DNA of 14,899 nucleotides, from contig CAJTYJ010000062.1 of the NCBI GenBank assembly GCA_910583895.1, forward strand, positions 1 through 14,899, in the 5' to 3' direction. A program made the position numbers and the translations under genes. Under the pieces are notes generated by a model. That model made no database searches. It was not told where the DNA came from and worked only from the letters and a program-made list of their open reading frames with translations. The stretch comes from an uncultured Lachnospiraceae bacterium. GTDB taxonomy: Bacteria; Bacillota; Clostridia; Lachnospirales; Lachnospiraceae. Shown here piece by piece: positions 1-6,069 of this stretch; the first letter of the stretch is position 1, and each line of letters starts with the position of its first letter.

Positions 1-2
1 AT

Positions 3-242
3 ATCCGGCACTACATTGACGATGACGAAAGCGGCAGATTTTTTGACCGTTCTGTCTACTCCCGCATGATAGAGGACGTGGAAAACGGCAAAGTCGGCAT
101 GTGCATTATGAAAGATATGACCCGTTGGGGGCACGACTATCTCCAAGTGGGAAACGCTATGGAGATTTTCCGCAGAAATAACGTGTGTTTTATCGCGGTA
201 AACAACGGAATAGACAGCGAAAATCATTCATTACCGTTATAA
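3..242 (+). pseudogene. Serine recombinase (resolvase domain) fragment
   Basis: The window opens inside this gene. About 73 residues match the middle of the resolvase catalytic domain of large serine recombinases, enzymes that cut and rejoin DNA through a serine to move integrative elements. Visible hallmarks are the D-D-x-x-S-G-R-F-F-D-R segment, then R-M-I-E-D-V-E-N-G-K, K-D-M-T-R-W-G-H-D-Y (family form K-D-x-S-R-x-G-R-x-Y) and F-I-A-V-N-N-G-I-D-S. The catalytic serine would lie upstream of the window. Family similarity stops at about base 222, just after G-I-D-S-E-N, where RHS sequence starts in another frame, and a TAA follows at 240-242. The recombinase and zinc-ribbon/coiled-coil domains expected downstream are missing. 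This is a truncated remnant of a mobile element, and the exact element cannot be named. Confidence 0.8.
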
Positions 243-1548
243 CAGTCAGGGGAAGATCTGCGAGATCACAGACCAGGAAGGGAGGAAAGAACGGTTTTGC
301 TATGACCGGGAGGGACGGCAGATTTTTTCTGTTGATCGTCTGGGCAACCAGGTGAAAACCGAGTATAATATAGACGGGAACCCTGTGAAGAGAATCAGCT
401 GCGACAAAGACGGGAAGAATCGTGAAGTGAGAATCTGGGAATACGACTGTCTGGGATATTTAAGACAGGCAGTCGGCGGAGGATTCCGTTACCGCTACGA
501 ATTCCGACCGGATGGAAAGCTCCTGCGGAAGGAAACTTCCGGTCACACCGTGCTGCGTTACACTTACTTTCTGGATGGCAATGTAAAGACCATGGCCGAT
601 GGCAGCGGCCGGGTACTGTCCTATGGATATGACCATGGAGGAAGACTCACCTCTGTAGCAGATGAAGTTGGGGAAATTGTAAGCTACCGCCATACTCCAG
701 GAGGAAAAGTGAAAGAGATCCGTCACCGGAACGGAGTGAGGACGGCTTATGAGTATGACACAGAAGGGAACATCGTCCGCCTGCTGACGGAAACCGGGAA
801 TGGGAAAACGATCTGTGATCTGCAATATGAGTATGACTTGAACGGAAACCGGATCGTCAGGAGAGGGACGATGATGCTTCCGGACTATTCCAGTGGGTGT
901 TCTTTGCAGATTCGGGATATCCGTTACCGTTATGACCGGATGAACCGTCTGGCTGCAGAGAGCAGGAATGGGGAGGAAACCAGCTATATCTACGACCTGT
1001 GCGGAAACCGTCTGGAAAAAAGGAAAGGAGGAAAAACCGAAAAAAACCGTTACAATCGAAAGAATCAGCTGATCAGACGGGCAGCGGGCGGAGAAGTCTG
1101 GGACTATACCTTTGATCTCCAGGGCAATCTGATCAGGGAAGCTGGTCCAAAGGGGGAGCGGCAGTATCTTTACGATACGGAAAACCGTCAGATCCGTATC
1201 CTTTCCGGCGGAAAGGAGATTCAGGAGAACCGGTATGACGGGGAAGGACTGCGCGCAGGCCTGACTGTAAACGGAAAGAAAAGCACATTCCTGTATGTGA
1301 ATCGGGAACTGTATACAGAGTCTGATGAGACAGGAACGGACATCAGCCGTTATATCCGTGGGAAGGGACTGGCGGGTCTGGAGTATCAGGGACGGCTTTA
1401 TGGAGTCCACCAGGATGAGCACCAGAGTACAGGATGGGTGACAGGAGAAGCCGGAGTTCCTGAAAATGCGTATGAGTATGATGCCTTTGGGAGGATCCTT
1501 GGGAAGCATGAGAATGTATCAAACCGACTTCTTTATGGAGGCCAGTAG
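222..1548 (+). pseudogene. RHS/YD-repeat core protein, 5'-truncated, ends at in-frame TAG
   Basis: RHS/YD-repeat proteins form a beta-barrel shell around a C-terminal toxin and are exported to attack neighbouring cells. The frame is open from base 214. RHS-like translation starts at about 222-229 (H-Y-R-Y-N-S-Q-G), well before the first usable start, a GTG at 352. Repeats of the Y-x-Y-D-x-x-G-N-R/L type recur throughout, for example Y-E-Y-D-L-N-G-N-R, Y-R-Y-D-R-M-N-R-L and Y-I-Y-D-L-C-G-N-R. There is no signal peptide, and the N-terminal half of a normal RHS protein is missing because it is fused to the recombinase fragment. The frame stops at TAG 1546-1548 within G-G-Q-stop-Y-D-A-E-T-E-Q-Y-Y, where the family normally has Q-x-Y-D, so a CAG to TAG change is the simplest explanation. 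The same frame continues without shift into the terminal core motif. It is probably non-functional. Confidence 0.85.
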
Positions 1549-2007
1549 TATGACGCAGAAACGGAGCAGTATTATCTGCGGGCAAGATATTATAATCCGG
1601 TAATTGGGCGTTTCATGCAGGAGGACACCTGTCGAGGGGACGGGCTGAACCTGTATGCCTACTGTGCAAACAATCCGGTGATGTATTATGATCCAAGCGG
1701 AAGGAATAGAGTTTCCTGTAATACTAATACGGATGCGGAGAAAAATGCACAGCAAGAGAATGTAACGTGTGATCCAGATAATGATATTTCGAATAATCCT
1801 GAAAGGACTATTATTAGTCCTGAGATAGAGAAAAAAATATTAGAAGGTCAGAGAAAAGTAAGACCTAGAAATGAAGTGATTAAGATTAGCTCAGATGTTA
1901 CTGTAGGTTATCCAACAGGTGGTGGGGGTACAGGATTTTTGGATCGCTTTGAACCTGTTGATCCAGATTAGGACTACTGTTCACACTATGATGGAACACT
2001 CTGTTAA
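1549..2007 (+). pseudogene. RHS core terminus plus variable C-terminal tail (continuation after TAG)
   Basis: This is the in-frame continuation of the RHS core after the amber codon at 1546. It carries the hyperconserved end of RHS cores, E-T-E-Q-Y-Y-L-R-A-R-Y-Y-N-P followed by N-L-Y-A-Y-C-A-N-N-P-V and Y-Y-D-P-S-G, which marks the boundary before the toxin. The variable tail begins after D-P-S-G at about 1700. It is AT-richer, hydrophilic and about 85 residues long, and it matches no toxin family I recognise. The frame stops at TAG 1969-1971, and reading on would add about 11 residues to TAA 2005-2007. The first ATG is at 1615, inside the conserved motif and without a ribosome binding site, so independent translation is unlikely. 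The tail segment K-N-A-Q-Q-E-N-V-T recurs at 3249. Confidence 0.8.
1741..1766 (+). repeat. 26-base cassette-junction repeat (copy 1; copy 2 at 3249-3274)
   Basis: The two 26-base segments differ at only 2 positions and are read in the same frame as K-N-A-Q-Q-E-N-V. The first sits about 40 bases after the D-P-S-G core boundary of the RHS protein, and the second starts an orphan tail that has no core. The sequences diverge immediately afterwards. This is the pattern expected of a shared recombination junction for alternative toxin tails. Confidence 0.65.
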
Positions 2008-2476
2008 CTCACCATGAGCCAATGTAGTTACGGAACTAAAGAATATGTTTTGACGTTACAGATGATATTAAGTAAGTACATATAGTCTCTATTACATATA
2101 TAAATCGCAGGAATATTGATTCTGCCCTGACCGATCATCTGATAGAACACATTGTATTCATTACATTTTCAAGCAGGATGAAACGTCATATCGGTATAGC
2201 ACTTGTGTCAGAAATGTACTCTTAGAATCTGCCCAGTGCTTGCTTTTGCGGTTGATTTTCCTCCACATGCATCTAAATTTAATCAATGTACGATGTGCGT
2301 ACGCCTCATTATTTATGGGCATCTGAAAAATTGTCTTACAAATTCAGGTACAATGAGACTCCAAGAGCATATCAGAAAAAGAGGCATAGATATGGATTTA
2401 CTAGAAGTTCTTTGCGGAGTTTTGTTTTTCATTTTTTACTAAGTTAGTAAAAGATAGTTTTAAAGGAGGTGTCTGT
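2008..2476 (+). other. AT-rich stretch without a recognisable gene
   Basis: About 470 bases lie between the RHS tail and the next toxin relic. Short open stretches exist on both strands: a + frame of 79 codons from 2203, a + frame through about 2100-2220 with no start, and a 53-codon - strand ORF at 2161-2322 starting ATG. None has a convincing Shine-Dalgarno sequence, a family motif or codon use like the flanking genes. The most likely reading is decayed toxin, immunity or transposon DNA. I see no hairpin with a T tract and no promoter that I would defend. Confidence 0.4.
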
Positions 2477-2740
2477 AGTTCACCAAAAATAATAATATAT
2501 CTCTTCTTTGATAGAGTCGGCTACTATAGTTAGGAGTATATGGATCAGTTTTTTGTTTCCTAATTTATGGTTGCGGGAGAGATTTCTGATGAGATTGATA
2601 GTATATCTTTCAGGATTCGCAGTGATATTACTGATCGAGGAGATAAGTTCCTGAAAATAAAAGATTTTGGTTACTGGCAAGGGAAAAGAATTTTAGAGGA
2701 AAGATTCAAAAGGCTGTTATGTAAAGGGCAGTGCTTGTAA
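2477..2740 (+). pseudogene. Degenerate toxin-tail or immunity relic with two in-frame stops
   Basis: One frame is readable from about 2405 to TAA 2738-2740, interrupted by TAG at 2531-2533 and TAA at 2561-2563. The part after the second stop begins with ATG 2567 and encodes 57 residues, including S-F-R-I-R-S-D-I-T-D-R-G-D-K-F and K-D-F-G-Y-W-Q-G-K-R. This is charged, globular-looking sequence rather than random translation. There is no Shine-Dalgarno sequence before ATG 2567; the GGAG at about 2533 precedes a different ATG at 2540 that is closed by the second stop. It lies 24 bases before the intact immunity-like gene at 2765, so it may be the remains of that gene's cognate toxin. No family is recognised. 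Confidence 0.45.
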
Positions 2741-2764
2741 ACAGTAACAGATTAGGAGAAAAAC

Positions 2765-3220
2765 ATGTATGATGAACTTAACAAATATTTATCAGGTTAT
2801 TTTACTATAGATTATTGGTATGATGAAGGGGTAGATATTGCAAGGGAGATTATTTCTGAATTTAAAGAATCTGACTGGAAAATGCTACTGGAAGAAATAT
2901 CAAAAAAAGATGTTGAATGGAAGAAAAGAATAGCCTACTGTTTATATAATTATGATAATAAGTATGAATGGTTGTTGTTAGTAGAGTTGCTTAATACAGA
3001 AGAAGATGATGAACTGCTTGTAATTTCTTTAGATTCGTTAAGAAGTTTTATCAATATGGAAACGACAGAATTCTTAATTAGTAATCCAGCAGTGTTTTGC
3101 AAAATAAAGAGATTGTATTACAATTCAGGTAGACCTACACAAAGTGTAATAAAAGATTTAATTAAAAAAGTTAATGAATATATGAAAGTTTTAGAAGTAG
3201 ATCATATGTTAGAAATTTAA
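2765..3220 (+). CDS. Putative immunity protein (all-alpha, RHS-locus)
   Basis: This intact 151-residue ORF starts at ATG 2765 behind TAGGAGAAAAAC, a good ribosome binding site. It has no signal peptide or membrane segment, so it should be cytoplasmic. The sequence is acidic, rich in Leu, Glu, Asp, Lys and Tyr, and reads as a run of amphipathic helices. Segments such as W-K-K-R-I-A-Y-C-L-Y and the stretch around E-L-L-V-I-S-L-D-S-L-R suggest a HEAT-like helical-repeat fold, common among immunity proteins of polymorphic toxin systems. No catalytic motif is visible. The evidence for an immunity role is its position directly after a toxin relic in an RHS locus, its small size and its low GC content compared with the RHS core. 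The toxin it would neutralise is broken. Another small regulatory role cannot be excluded. Confidence 0.6.
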   Translation: MYDELNKYLSGYFTIDYWYDEGVDIAREIISEFKESDWKMLLEEISKKDVEWKKRIAYCLYNYDNKYEWLLLVELLNTEEDDELLVISLDSLRSFINMETTEFLISNPAVFCKIKRLYYNSGRPTQSVIKDLIKKVNEYMKVLEVDHMLEI

Positions 3221-3227
3221 CTTATAA

Positions 3228-3547
3228 TCTATAATTGAGCAAATTCCGAAAAATGCACAACAGGAGAATGTAACAGGTAATGGAGATAGGGAGAGTATAA
3301 CAGTAAAATTAAATAAAGAAATAGAAATAATTGATTCAAGGGGAAAATGCTTAGGGGAACTAGGCAAGCAAAAACGAACAAAGTTGATAATGTATCTGAT
3401 ATAACAGAATTGTAAGAAATAAAAACATTTATTTTCCGGCTGGATGGAGATAGTGTTGAATTAAGAGCAGCTGTACAAGAGAGTATAGAAAGATTGCAAG
3501 TAGAATTTCCAGATTATACATTTGATGCAACATTTGGAAATCATTAG
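3228..3547 (+). pseudogene. Orphan RHS C-terminal toxin tail, frameshifted
   Basis: There is no start codon or RHS core here, only a tail cassette. Frame one is open from 3228 to TAA 3402-3404 and includes P-K-N-A-Q-Q-E-N-V-T-G-N, which matches the beginning of the variable tail at 1741 (24 of 26 bases identical). Near 3380 the sensible reading moves to another frame. That frame is interrupted by TAA 3413-3415, then continues as E-I-K-T-F-I-F-R-L-D-G-D and ends at TAG 3545-3547 after P-D-Y-T-F-D-A-T-F-G-N-H. At least one frameshift and one nonsense change have therefore accumulated. It looks like a displaced silent cassette of the kind RHS loci can recombine behind their core, now decayed. 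The toxin activity is unknown. Confidence 0.55.
3249..3274 (+). repeat. 26-base cassette-junction repeat (copy 2)
   Basis: This is the second copy of the repeat at 1741-1766 and lies at the head of the orphan toxin tail. Upstream similarity is limited to a few bases, so no RHS core accompanies it. Confidence 0.65.
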
Positions 3548-3613
3548 ACATTTAATAGCAATTTCATGCGCAATATTTTGTTTTGACTTATTCTGGGTAG
3601 AGGAAATAATCGT

Positions 3614-3949
3614 ATGTCAGTATGTTTAATGGTAAGTAACCCTATTAGTAAAGAGGAAGATGAATTTTATGTGCCTATTGCAACTGAACAGGTATTTCAA
3701 GAGTTTTGGATGCCAATAGTTGAAATGTTGGATTTGCAGTGGGTAAAATGTTTTCAAAGTGGAATAGAAGTTGAGAAAGAGGATTTTAGATCAATATTAA
3801 AAGAACTTGAAGAGATCAAATTGTGGATCGGTAAAAATATGAATAATGAAAGGGGGAAACAAATGATTAAAAGATTGGATAATTTAAGTAAAGAATTAAC
3901 TTTACTATTAGAAAATGCAAGAGAGAGCGTAAAAGTATATATAGGATAA
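3614..3949 (+). CDS. Putative immunity protein, small acidic
   Basis: This intact 111-residue ORF begins at ATG 3614 with a weak AGAGG element about 9 bases upstream. A second ATG at 3629 is a possible alternative. The first half (E-E-D-E-F-Y-V-P-I-A-T-E and F-W-M-P-I-V-E-M-L-D) looks globular. The second half, from about residue 55, is Lys/Glu/Leu rich and strongly helical, probably one or two long amphipathic helices. It has no signal peptide or membrane span. It follows the orphan toxin tail at 3228-3547 by 66 bases, the normal toxin-immunity order, and has the same low GC content. RHS core sequence resumes about 55 bases after its stop, so it is a cassette embedded between core fragments. 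The family is not recognised, and the immunity assignment rests on context. Confidence 0.55.
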   Translation: MSVCLMVSNPISKEEDEFYVPIATEQVFQEFWMPIVEMLDLQWVKCFQSGIEVEKEDFRSILKELEEIKLWIGKNMNNERGKQMIKRLDNLSKELTLLLENARESVKVYIG

Positions 3950-4003
3950 ATAGGCTTTCGGGGTCTTGATCCTGCTGACAAAAACTTAGCGCTTGGCTGA
4001 ACA

Positions 4004-4670
4004 GTGCTTTCTTACTACTGGTATGATCTGTCCGGGAACCTGCTTGAGAAAGCGGAACCGATCCCGGCGGAAGACGGCAGGCAGTTCTTTGGTCGCACCT
4101 CCTATACCTGTGACGGAGATGGCAGGTAAACTGGGATATGTTTTGATGGCGGGAAATGGATTCTGGTGGAAGACGGGAATGGGTCTTCCGGGAATATGAC
4201 CTGCGGGACCGTTTAATCTGTGAACGGATGGTGGATGAAAAGAACGGCATCGACCGTAGTACCCTGGTATCCTACGACTGTGCCGGGAATGTGGTTTCTC
4301 TGCGTCGGAAAGGTGCGGATGGCCGGGAAACGGAGATCAACTACCGGTACGACCTGAAAGATCGCCTGATTCAGGCCCGCAATATGGAAGGGGCCGTGTT
4401 TGAGTACACCTACGACCTCAGTGACCGGCTGGTGGAGGAAAAACGGTCCTTTGCGGACTATGCCCTGAGGACATAGAGTTCCATTTCCACTATGAGGCGC
4501 GGGGACTTCTTTCCGGTGTGGCCAGCGCCGGAAGCAGTAAGGAAGATAGGAAGTTACAGAGATATCGTTATAACAGCCGTGGTCAGGTGATTGGAATTGT
4601 GGACGGAAATGAGAATCAGACCGGTTTTGATCTGGACACTTGGGGAAAGCTGATGAAGATCCAGGCAGCA
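4004..4670 (+). pseudogene. RHS/YD-repeat core fragment, multiply frameshifted
   Basis: This is RHS core sequence in at least three frames. It begins with L-S-Y-Y-W-Y-D-L-S-G-N-L-L-E-K-A-E and runs to a TAA at about 4129-4131. It resumes after a frameshift near 4145-4160 with R-E-Y-D-L-R-D-R-L and Y-D-C-A-G-N-V-V-S-L-R-R-K-G. It shifts again near 4455, just before TAG 4474-4476, into H-Y-E-A-R-G-L-L-S-G-V, then continues R-Y-R-Y-N-S-R-G-Q-V-I-G and F-D-L-D-T-W-G-K-L-M-K-I-Q-A-A-D. It belongs to an internal core region, not the terminal region seen at 1549. It is GC-richer than the immunity-like genes on either side. No start or secretion signal is present. Short ATG-initiated ORFs within it (4156-4476 and 4518-4739) are pieces of this pseudogene, not separate genes. 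Confidence 0.8.
4273..4353 (+). repeat. Direct repeat of RHS core (copy A; copy B at 5350-5430)
   Basis: This 81-base segment aligns with 5350-5430 without gaps, with 67 of 81 bases identical by my count. Differences fall mostly at third codon positions, so the two copies diverged as coding sequence rather than arising from a recent duplication. Both encode Y-D-x-A-G-N-x-V-S-L-R-R-K-G-A-D. They bracket the module containing the toxin relic and the immunity-like gene at 4808, and could serve as homology for deleting or shuffling it. Confidence 0.75.
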
Positions 4671-4783
4671 GACGAATTGAATTTCATCCCAGGCACGACG
4701 GTGATGATCATTACGATGGTGATCATTATCATGTTTTGAAACTTGGAGATTATCCAAAACCTGGAAAGACAAAACCACTTTGA
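4670..4783 (+). pseudogene. His-rich toxin C-terminus fused to RHS core fragment
   Basis: After the core words K-I-Q-A-A-D the RHS frame drifts into a low-complexity Ile/Met run. A neighbouring frame instead gives R-R-I-E-F-H-P-R-H-D-G-D-D-H-Y-D-G-D-H-Y, then H-V-L-K-L-G-D-Y-P-K-P-G-K-T-K-P-L, and stops at TGA 4781-4783. A closing H-Y-H-V followed by a P-K-P-G-K tail is plausible for the end of a polymorphic toxin, and closely spaced His and Asp residues could bind metal. The DNA encoding D-D-H-Y-D-G-D-H-Y is an imperfect short tandem duplication at about 4701-4731. The join lies in the middle of the core rather than after the D-P-x-G boundary, so it is probably a deletion scar. The toxin family is unknown. 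Confidence 0.5.
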
Positions 4784-4807
4784 TGCATAATACGAAACGG
4801 AGATGTA

Positions 4808-5338
4808 ATGAAAGAAATGGTTAATATATTATGTATAGGGCAATATAACAGGACGGGGAGGTTTACAGCGGGGCAATGGAAATGCTTTATTAAGTGGTGT
4901 GAGATAATGTGCAATGAGATTATTATCTATACTAGAATGACATATGAAACAGTTATTTCTAAGTTTGCATTGTATAGTAATGTTAATATTTTAGAAAAGC
5001 CAGATAAATTATTAGATGTTCAAGCCTATGGAATTGAAATAATTGATGTGAAATTTTGGACTTATATTGAGGCTTTCAATTTTGATATTGATGCTGTAGA
5101 TGATATTTCTCACATATATTTCTTTAATCATAAGAAGATTATTGCATCATTAGAAATAGTTGATTATGAAAACTATATTTTAATTGAAACTTCTGTTTCT
5201 TTCAAAGACAGATTGACATTATCCCCCCAAATGGCTTTAGAAAATATCCAAGTATGTAATAATAATAAGGCAGATATTGATGACATGACACAAAATGAAA
5301 ATTGGAGTATTCTGGGAATAGGAAGATGCTTTAAGTGA
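4808..5338 (+). CDS. Putative immunity protein
   Basis: This intact ORF is 176 residues long if started at ATG 4808 (GGAGATGTA upstream) or 143 residues if started at ATG 4907. The first 33 residues are Cys/Trp/Gly rich and unlike the remainder; in other frames this DNA reads as possible toxin-tail ends, so 4907 is a serious alternative start despite its weaker GTGAG ribosome binding site. The body is AT-rich and acidic with many Ile, Asp, Tyr and Phe residues and alternating beta-type segments (around E-I-I-D-V-K-F-W-T-Y and I-L-I-E-T-S-V-S-F). No membrane span is visible. It lies 24 bases after a toxin-tail relic, and its stop overlaps the next RHS fragment (GTGA at 5335). A cognate immunity role is inferred from context; no named family is recognised. 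Confidence 0.55.
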   Translation: MKEMVNILCIGQYNRTGRFTAGQWKCFIKWCEIMCNEIIIYTRMTYETVISKFALYSNVNILEKPDKLLDVQAYGIEIIDVKFWTYIEAFNFDIDAVDDISHIYFFNHKKIIASLEIVDYENYILIETSVSFKDRLTLSPQMALENIQVCNNNKADIDDMTQNENWSILGIGRCFK

Positions 5339-5766
5339 CGATTGATGATTACGACTATGCTGGGAATTTGGTCTCCCTGCGCCGGAAAGGGGCGGATGGC
5401 TGGGAAACAGAGATCGCCTGCCAGTATGACGCGATGAGACGGAGGATCGTCTGGAAAAACAGCCAAGGAGGAGCGTACCGAAGCGGTACATTCAAATACA
5501 ATATGTTAAAATATTGCGAGAGACAGAACATACAAAACGGTGATTATATGTTCCGGTCTCATGATTACCGGCACGGCATAGCGACCTTGTTTTATGAGGA
5601 AGGAGTTTCATTGCAGGGGGTAAGGGATTACTTGGGCCATGCATATGAGGAGATGACACAGCAGTATGTGGATTACATGCCAGAAAAAATAGCAGAGGCA
5701 GATGACGCATACTTTATCAGAAATAACAGGCTGGCCGCCAGCCTGAAAAAGGGAGATGAAGGTTAA
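5335..5766 (+). pseudogene. Chimera: RHS core fragment joined to tyrosine recombinase C-terminus
   Basis: A single open frame of 143 codons (GTG start) joins two unrelated parts. Residues 5-48 are RHS core (Y-D-Y-A-G-N-L-V-S-L-R-R-K-G-A-D). From about residue 51 (base 5485) the sequence is the catalytic end of a tyrosine recombinase/integrase: H76-D-Y-R79-H, then L-G-H102, then the nucleophile Y111 in E-M-T-Q-Q-Y, followed by Y-M-P-E-K-I. The combination of H-D-Y-R-H-G, Y-L-G-H-A-Y-E-E-M-T and Y-V-D-Y-M-P resembles Tn554-type transposition integrases, an inference from memory of that family. The core-binding domain and the first catalytic Arg are missing, so the protein cannot recombine DNA on its own. 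It is best read as a deletion or insertion junction left by a mobile element. Confidence 0.8.
5350..5430 (+). repeat. Direct repeat of RHS core (copy B of 4273-4353)
   Basis: This is the partner of the repeat at 4273-4353, in the same orientation, about 1.08 kb away. It lies at the N-terminal end of the chimeric recombinase ORF. Confidence 0.75.
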
Positions 5767-5767
5767 G

Positions 5768-5872
5768 ATGGGGATTTATCTGAACCTGCAGGGAGAAGCA
5801 ATTGCCAGTGTGAAAAAAGAAATGACTGCCAGGCGAAAAAGAACAAAGATAATTTTCATAAAAATAATGTAA
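5768..5872 (+). CDS. Very small basic ORF after the recombinase remnant
   Basis: This 34-codon ORF begins with M-G-I-Y-L-N-L-Q-G-E-A and ends in a basic stretch (R-R-K-R-T-K) before TAA 5870-5872. It starts right after the recombinase stop, behind GAAGGTTAAG, a poor ribosome binding site. Tn554-like elements carry a further small gene after their integrases, and this could be the start of one cut short. Equally it may be chance. The function is unknown. Confidence 0.25.
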   Translation: MGIYLNLQGEAIASVKKEMTARRKRTKIIFIKIM

Positions 5873-6069
5873 TTTTTTTATAGATTGGAATTTTTTTCAG
5901 AAGAGGCGTGGAACTGGCCGTGGAAGCGGGATAAAAAGTCACCTGGAAAAAAGCAGCCTTTTGATGTGGGGATACATCTTCCCCGGACGGGACAACGGGC
6001 TTAAAATCACCTGGTGTATGGGATGAGGAAAGCCCGTTATCCGGCAATGGAAGATGGGATGCCCTATAT
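5873..6069. other. Intergenic region between recombinase remnant and blaR1-type gene
   Basis: This region begins with a long T/A run (about 5872-5893). The centre is GC-richer and contains the inverted repeat at 5990-6042. Short open frames on both strands show no motifs. It receives the 3' ends of convergent genes, so a terminator is expected. No classical hairpin followed directly by T residues was found for the - strand gene. Confidence 0.4.
5990..6042 (-). repeat. 13-base inverted repeat downstream of blaR1-type gene
   Basis: The arms 5990-6002 and 6030-6042 pair over 13 positions with a single non-Watson-Crick position, and the loop is 27 bases. Read as - strand RNA the odd position is a U-G wobble, so the hairpin is better formed in the transcript of the blaR1-type gene, whose stop lies about 28 bases upstream. 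There is no T tract after it, so it is a weak or Rho-dependent terminator candidate, or an RNA-end stabiliser. Confidence 0.35.

Noticed and set aside
460..1509. A 349-codon - strand open frame across the RHS core
   Set aside because: It is a mirror of YD-repeat codon bias. The + strand carries clear RHS repeats in one frame.
2203..2442. A 79-codon + strand ORF with a C-x-x-C start
   Set aside because: It has no ribosome binding site, no family similarity and odd composition. It was kept only as part of an unexplained region.
4156..4739. Two short ORFs (4156-4476 and 4518-4739) as separate genes
   Set aside because: Both are consecutive pieces of one frameshifted RHS core. Their starts are internal codons without ribosome binding sites.
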